Assembly: GCA_036506175.1 (NCBI GenBank)
Contig: DASXSE010000089.1
Span: 1-10,146 of the forward strand
Length of the DNA: 10,146 nucleotides
Direction of reading: 5' to 3'
From: JAIBJP01 sp036506175
GTDB taxonomy: Bacteria > Actinomycetota > Thermoleophilia > Gaiellales > Gaiellaceae
The notes below the pieces were generated by a model. It did not search any database, had not been told where the DNA came from, and saw only the letters and a program-made list of their open reading frames with translations. The position numbers and the translations under genes are program-made. Shown in pieces: positions 6,248 through 10,146 of the stretch; the first letter of the stretch is position 1, and each line of letters starts with the position of its first letter.

Positions 6248-7605
6248 AAGGCCCCTCGAGCCGGCTCTTCGAGACGCGTCCGCGGGCCACGTCCATCGAT
6301 GAACAGTCCCACGGGCAAGCTCACGCCACGCTTTTCGAACTTGCTGAGGAACGTGGGGCGTAGTCCCGTCGGTTGCAGACTCCCGACGACCACCCGCTCG
6401 CTCGTGACCTCTTGGATCTTGAACTCGAAGATGTCTTGGAGCGTGATTACGTCGGACTCCATGCGCTGCACCTCGGTGATGGCCGTAACGCGCCGCGAGC
6501 CGTCCTCGAGGCGCTCGAGGTGGACGATCAAGTCGAGGGCCGACGCGACCTGCTGCCGGATCGCCCGCACAGGCAGGTCGTAGCCCGCCATGAGCACCAT
6601 CGTCTCGACGCGCGAAAGTGCATCGCGTGGAGTGTTTGCATGGACGGTGCTGAGCGAGCCGTCGTGGCCGGTGTTCATCGCCTGGAGCATGTCGAGGGCC
6701 TCCGCTCCGCGGACCTCGCCGACGATGATGCGGTCGGGTCGCATACGGAGGGAGTTCCGGACGAGCTCCCGAATCGGGATCTCGCCTTCACCTTCGATGT
6801 TCTTTGGACGAGCCTCGAGCCGAAGCACATGGCGCTGGTTCAGCCGGAGCTCTGCGGCGTCCTCGATCGTCACGATGCGATCGGCATCAGGGACCGCCGT
6901 CGACAGTGCATTCAACAACGTGGTCTTTCCTGAGCCCGTACCCCCCGAGATGAGGACGTTCAGCTCCGCCAGCACACACCGTTGGAGGAACTCGACCGTC
7001 TCCGTCGTGAGGGTTCCCAGCCGGATGAGGTCGCCGAGGTCGAGCCGCTTCTTGCTGAACTTGCGAATCGTGAGCAGCGGCCCGCTGAGGGAAAGGGGCG
7101 GGATGACCGCGTTGATGCGGCTGCCGTCGGGAAGACGGGCGTCCACCATCGGTGACGATTCGTCCACGCGCCGCCCGACCTGCGCGACGATCTTGTTGAT
7201 GATCCGGCGCAGGTGCGATTCGTCGGTGAACTTCACAGTCGTCTCGTAAAGACGGCCCTGGCGCTCGACCCAGACGTCGTAGGGGCCGTTGACCATGATC
7301 TCCGTCACGCTGTCGTCGCCGAGGAGGCGCTCGAGCGGGCCGTGCCCGAGGATGTCGTCGGCGATCTCGGCGGCCAAGCGGTCACGATCGTCGCGCGAAA
7401 GTCCCTGTTCGTCCGTGAGATGATCGCGAATGTCGTCTCCGACACGCTCGCGGAGCGCGTTCGGATCCATGTTGACGTTGAAGAGCTGGGGCCCGAGCTC
7501 CCCGATGATGGCGAGGTGGATGCGGTTCTTGACCTCGGCAAAGGGATCGCGCCCTGTCGGCGCGACGACCGGGCGGGTTGCTGAGAGCCGTTCGTGGAGT
7601 TCCAT
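6244..7605 (-). CDS. cpaF: Tad pilus assembly ATPase CpaF/TadA
   Basis: A 453-residue secretion ATPase of the PilT/VirB11 group that works as a cytoplasmic hexamer to drive pilin assembly through TadB/TadC. All key motifs are present: Walker A GGTGSGKTT (221-229), Asp box IVTIEDAAEL (244-253), Walker B with RPDRIIVGEVRG (289-300, E297 catalytic), and His box GHDGSLSTVHANT (313-325). The N-terminal domain includes DDILGHGPLERLL (83-95), VTEIMVNG (100-107) and DARLPDGSRINAVIPP (155-170), standard for CpaF. Length is normal for the family. The start ATG shares one base with the cpaE stop (TGATG), with purine-rich AGGAAGAAG upstream; its stop overlaps the tadB fusion. The assignment is firm. Confidence 0.97.
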   Translation of the reverse strand: MELHERLSATRPVVAPTGRDPFAEVKNRIHLAIIGELGPQLFNVNMDPNALRERVGDDIRDHLTDEQGLSRDDRDRLAAEIADDILGHGPLERLLGDDSVTEIMVNGPYDVWVERQGRLYETTVKFTDESHLRRIINKIVAQVGRRVDESSPMVDARLPDGSRINAVIPPLSLSGPLLTIRKFSKKRLDLGDLIRLGTLTTETVEFLQRCVLAELNVLISGGTGSGKTTLLNALSTAVPDADRIVTIEDAAELRLNQRHVLRLEARPKNIEGEGEIPIRELVRNSLRMRPDRIIVGEVRGAEALDMLQAMNTGHDGSLSTVHANTPRDALSRVETMVLMAGYDLPVRAIRQQVASALDLIVHLERLEDGSRRVTAITEVQRMESDVITLQDIFEFKIQEVTSERVVVGSLQPTGLRPTFLSKFEKRGVSLPVGLFIDGRGPRTRLEEPARGAL

Positions 7606-8783
7606 CAGTTCTTCTTCCTGAACAGGTGGAAGCGCCCGTTCTTCTCGGCCTGATTCGTACCGTCGTAAAGAGCAGCGAGCTGTCTGAACGCGCCGGCCGC
7701 CTCGGACTTCTCCTTGGCCAGGACGATGGGCATCCCCTCGTTGACCGACCGCGGAATCGCCCGATCGCTCGGGACGAGAACGTCCGGCATCCGGCCGATG
7801 ACCGCCAGCACATCGTCGTGCGTGATTCCCACGCGGCTGTCTGCGCGGTTGAGGACGAGTCGCGTCCGCTCGCCGGAGTAACCCATGAGCTCAAGCGTGT
7901 CCATTCCGAGCTTCGTGTTCTTCAGCGAAAGCGAATCGAGCATGCCGACGAGACAGACGTGCGACGAGCTGTCGATTGACGCGATGACCTCCGGCGTGAA
8001 GCCCGGCGGCGTGTCGACGACGAGGTAGTCGTGGCACGACCGCAGCGTCGCGTAGACGTCCCGCAGGAAGTCGTTGTGGATCACGCCCGCGTGGTCCGGC
8101 CTCGTCGGCGCCATGAGCACGCGAACGCCCGAGCTGTGTTTTGACAGGTACGCCTCGAGCTTCTCGGCGTCCATCGAGCCGCCGGCCTTAGCCAGGTCGT
8201 AGATGGTCTTTTCAGGCGTGAGACCGAGCGAGAGCCCAAGATCCCCGAACTGGAGATCGAGGTCGACGACAGCGACTTTGTGGCCCGCCTCTGCCAGGCT
8301 CACCGACAGATTCGCCGTCGTGACCGTCTTTCCGGTTCCACCCTTAGGACCGAGTACGACGATCATCGGCGAGAGCGCAACTCCCGTCGCTACCGCCGCG
8401 CCCTGCTTTCGCGCCATGGCCTTCTGCAGCGCGAAGGAGACGTCGTCGGGCGTCATCGGAAGCGTGAGGATGTCGTCCGCACCCGCTTCGAACGCGCGCC
8501 GGACGAAGCCGTCGGGCGGCCCCGTCATCAGCACGACGACTGGCCGATCGCCCTGCTGCTTGACCGCGCCATCGATCAGGAAGAGCACGCGGTCCGAATA
8601 GCCGGCGCAGGCGATGACGAGGAGATCGGTGGGCGTCTCCTGGAGCGTCGCCCAGCCCTCCTCCAAGCCGTCGACGACGCCGACGAGCTGGATGTCCGTT
8701 CGATGCGCCGGGAGGGCGGCCGTGACCATGCCATGGTCGGCCCCCTCATCGACGGCTACGAGAGCCCTGATCGTCGTGGTCAT
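7605..8783 (-). CDS. cpaE: Tad pilus localisation ATPase CpaE/TadZ, degenerate receiver domain
   Basis: A 392-residue protein with a receiver-like N-terminal domain (about 4-122) and a MinD/ParA-type ATPase (about 139-375). CpaE/TadZ proteins mark or recruit the pilus machine at the membrane. The ATPase has deviant Walker A GPKGGTGKT (145-153, K147 and K152), switch I/A' VVDLDLQFGD (172-181, the QFGD form typical of CpaE) and Walker B DYLVVDTPP (252-260). In the receiver-like domain the usual phospho-acceptor position falls in LLVIACAG (54-61) with no aspartate, and the usual KP near strand 5 reads LP (108-109), so phosphorylation control is unlikely. The tail HLFRKKN is basic. The start overlaps the cpaB stop as ATGA and has GGGAGG 6 nt upstream. 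A cytosolic partner of CpaF is expected. Confidence 0.95.
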   Translation of the reverse strand: MTTTIRALVAVDEGADHGMVTAALPAHRTDIQLVGVVDGLEEGWATLQETPTDLLVIACAGYSDRVLFLIDGAVKQQGDRPVVVLMTGPPDGFVRRAFEAGADDILTLPMTPDDVSFALQKAMARKQGAAVATGVALSPMIVVLGPKGGTGKTVTTANLSVSLAEAGHKVAVVDLDLQFGDLGLSLGLTPEKTIYDLAKAGGSMDAEKLEAYLSKHSSGVRVLMAPTRPDHAGVIHNDFLRDVYATLRSCHDYLVVDTPPGFTPEVIASIDSSSHVCLVGMLDSLSLKNTKLGMDTLELMGYSGERTRLVLNRADSRVGITHDDVLAVIGRMPDVLVPSDRAIPRSVNEGMPIVLAKEKSEAAGAFRQLAALYDGTNQAEKNGRFHLFRKKN

Positions 8784-9586
8784 CGCTTACCTCCCAGGGA
8801 TCTGTAGACGACCACCGGCGGGACCCCGAGGAGGACGGTCTCCATGGAGACGATGTCCGGGCTCGTCGCGGCGGAGTTCGCACGCGGCCTCAGGGTCACC
8901 CAGAGGACGCCGTTGTCCGCTGAGAACGCGACCTTTGCTGCGTCGGGGTCGGAGAGGCGAATGGTCAGCTGAGGCTTCCCGCTGTTTCCGGCGAGGCCGT
9001 TGCTCGACGACTTCGGCGCCGCGAGCACGAGCGCGTTCTCAACGAGGAGCTTCAGCACGGGCCGCTCGCCGCCGGTCTGGGCGGGCGTGCCGTCGGCCTT
9101 CACTTGTCGGACGTTGAAGCTGCCGTATATGTCGACGTGGTCGCCCGCCTCGACTTGCGAGATCATCCCGCGGATCGTGTCGAACGGAAGGCTGACCGCC
9201 CTTTCGTCCTCGGTGATCTTGTTTGCGAGCGAGTCCGTCACGCTCGCGCTCAGCTTGGCGGTCGTCAGCTGCTCGCCGGGGAAGATGTCGGCCGAGGCCA
9301 CGCGATCCTTCAGCGCTGCTGGATCGGTGATGGCACCGTCGTGCGCATCGGCCTTGGGCACCGAGCTGACGGAGTAGAGCTCCTGGTTCGCGATCACATC
9401 CCCCGAGGTGCCCTTTTCGATCAGGCCCTTGGCGACGAGAACGGAGACGGGAACCCCCGACTCACGCACGCTTTCGCGATAGCGATGCAGGTACGCGATC
9501 AGGATGATCGCCGCGAGAACCGCGGCCACCACGCTCACCGCAACCGTCCCGCCTCGGGTGGAAAGAAGTCGCTGTGCAAATTGCAT
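8780..9586 (-). CDS. cpaB: Flp pilus assembly protein CpaB/RcpC
   Basis: A 268-residue protein anchored by one N-terminal helix (13-33) with the rest outside the cytoplasm. An SAF domain spans about 46-112 (VSVLVAKGLIEKGT at 47-60, ASADIFPGEQLTTAKL at 97-112). It is followed by the RcpC-type region with ERAVSLPFD (128-136), EAGDHVDIYG (146-155) and a C-terminal beta-rich segment (PQLTIRLSD, ADNGVLWVTLRP). In Gram-negative Tad systems CpaB/RcpC helps the outer-membrane pore; its role in monoderm Tad systems is less clear, possibly contact with the wall or pilus. The start ATG at 9584-9586 is well supported: a full AGGAGGGG lies 6 nt upstream, directly after the stop of the TadG-like gene. Confidence 0.94.
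   Translation of the reverse strand: MQFAQRLLSTRGGTVAVSVVAAVLAAIILIAYLHRYRESVRESGVPVSVLVAKGLIEKGTSGDVIANQELYSVSSVPKADAHDGAITDPAALKDRVASADIFPGEQLTTAKLSASVTDSLANKITEDERAVSLPFDTIRGMISQVEAGDHVDIYGSFNVRQVKADGTPAQTGGERPVLKLLVENALVLAAPKSSSNGLAGNSGKPQLTIRLSDPDAAKVAFSADNGVLWVTLRPRANSAATSPDIVSMETVLLGVPPVVVYRSLGGKR
8790..8795 (-). promoter_or_regulatory. Ribosome binding site of cpaE inside the end of cpaB
   Basis: GGGAGG lies 6 nt before the cpaE ATG and within the last codons of cpaB. It supports the ATGA-overlap start and suggests that cpaE can also initiate independently of coupling. Confidence 0.8.
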
Positions 9587-9594
9587 GTGAAGCC

Positions 9595-9600
9595 CCTCCT
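9595..9600 (-). promoter_or_regulatory. Strong ribosome binding site of cpaB
   Basis: On the minus strand the run is TAA-AGGAGGGG-CTTCAC-ATG: the stop of the TadG-like gene is followed directly by a full Shine-Dalgarno sequence at standard spacing. It fixes the cpaB start and is the best site in the window. Confidence 0.85.
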
Positions 9601-10146
9601 TTAGTCCGTCAGAACGGCGACGCAGCTTCCGAACGAGTTGAAGTCACATGTCCCACCGGTGTCACCTGTGTTGATCGAGTCGACGTACTTGATGAAATGG
9701 CCCCAGATATCGCCACGCGTGTCGCCGGCGATCGACGCAGGGGGAGGCTCGTTGTCGGGACAGGGCGAGCCGGCGCCGACGTGGTCCCAGCCGGTGACGT
9801 AGAACGTTCCGAAGTCGGTGACCGGCACCCAGCCGCTACCACTTCCCTTGAAGGAACCGAAAGGCACGAGAATGAGGGGGATGGCGCGCGGGTCGCCCGG
9901 GTCGATCACGGGCATCTGCGTCGGGTCGCCCGGGTTCGTCCAATGATTAGTTGGGCAGGACGCGAAGCGGTCCGCCATCCCCTGCCGCAGCTGACCCACC
10001 TTGTCGCCCGTCTCGATCATCGCGCAGTTCAGCGGCAGCGTCGAGTTCGGACAAACCTGGCCTGTATTGATCTGGTACTCGGTGAGACAACCTGTGGCGA
10101 TCTCGTCGCGGAACGTACGACCGGGGTCGCAGTCGATCGCGTAGTT
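9601..10146 (-). CDS. TadG-like exported pilus assembly protein, C-terminal part
   Basis: An open frame that enters from the right edge and gives 181 residues before the TAA at 9601-9603. The N-terminal part, which should hold the membrane helix of a Tad/TadG-type protein, is outside the window. The visible part is low in lysine, rich in Gly/Pro/Asp, and carries eight cysteines (counted from the edge: 6, 20, 32, 41, 64, 129, 167, 175), as in an exported, disulfide-bonded domain. MIETGDKVGQLRQGMADRF (43-61), the PGD/DPR segments (72-87), VTDFGTFYVTGW (109-120) and the ending SCVAVLTD resemble actinobacterial TadG-related proteins as I remember them. Its position directly before cpaB supports this. 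An ATG at 10018-10020 is internal, since the frame is open upstream of it. Family is probable; precise function is uncertain. Confidence 0.75.
   Translation of the reverse strand, partial: NYAIDCDPGRTFRDEIATGCLTEYQINTGQVCPNSTLPLNCAMIETGDKVGQLRQGMADRFASCPTNHWTNPGDPTQMPVIDPGDPRAIPLILVPFGSFKGSGSGWVPVTDFGTFYVTGWDHVGAGSPCPDNEPPPASIAGDTRGDIWGHFIKYVDSINTGDTGGTCDFNSFGSCVAVLTD

Noticed and set aside
5774..6583. A plus-strand open frame of 269 codons
   Set aside because: It is antisense to cpaF and the VWA region, whose minus-strand frames have complete catalytic and metal-site motifs.
1..10146. CRISPR arrays, tRNA or rRNA genes, insertion sequences, phage or defence genes
   Set aside because: No repeat-spacer pattern, tRNA-like fold, transposase or integrase motif was seen. 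Coding density on the minus strand leaves only gaps of about 110 bp.

Overview
The window is a GC-rich bacterial segment (roughly two-thirds G+C, judged by eye). Every supported gene lies on the minus strand, so transcription runs from the right edge to the left. The core is most of a Tad/Flp (tight adherence, type IVc) pilus assembly operon. Gene order, GTG starts, base composition and the style of the TadG-like, CpaB and CpaE proteins suggest an actinobacterium, perhaps of the Thermoleophilia/Gaiellales type. This placement is an impression from the proteins, not a phylogenetic result.

In transcription order: a TadG-like exported pilus assembly protein (C-terminal 181 residues; it runs off the right edge), CpaB/RcpC, CpaE/TadZ (degenerate receiver plus MinD/ParA-like ATPase), CpaF/TadA (secretion ATPase), a fusion of an exported von Willebrand A domain to a TadB platform protein, TadC, an isoprenylcysteine-carboxyl-methyltransferase-like membrane methyltransferase, and a large polytopic GT-C-like putative glycosyltransferase. 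Junctions are very tight: ATGA overlaps at cpaB/cpaE, cpaF/tadB and tadC/methyltransferase, a TGATG overlap at cpaE/cpaF, and gaps of 14, 9 and 28 nt elsewhere. The whole set from beyond 10146 down to 1280 therefore looks like one translationally coupled transcript. The Flp pilin, prepilin peptidase (TadV) and operon promoter are not visible and probably lie to the right.

Left of the operon are a 110-bp gap holding a perfect small inverted repeat, a 113-residue three-helix membrane protein of unknown function, a 116-bp gap, and the first 237 residues of an acyltransferase-3 (OafA/YrhL-like) protein that runs off the left edge. Both of these genes start with GTG, lack a clear Shine-Dalgarno sequence, and have the heptamer GTAGTAA 9-10 nt upstream of the start.

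Working model: CpaF powers the TadB/TadC platform, CpaE positions it, and CpaB and the TadG-like protein act on the outer side. The two extra membrane enzymes at the 3' end of the operon could decorate the pilus or cell surface by methylation and glycosylation. The most notable points are the VWA-TadB fusion and the methyltransferase gene that overlaps tadC. No tRNA, rRNA, CRISPR array, insertion sequence or phage gene was seen.
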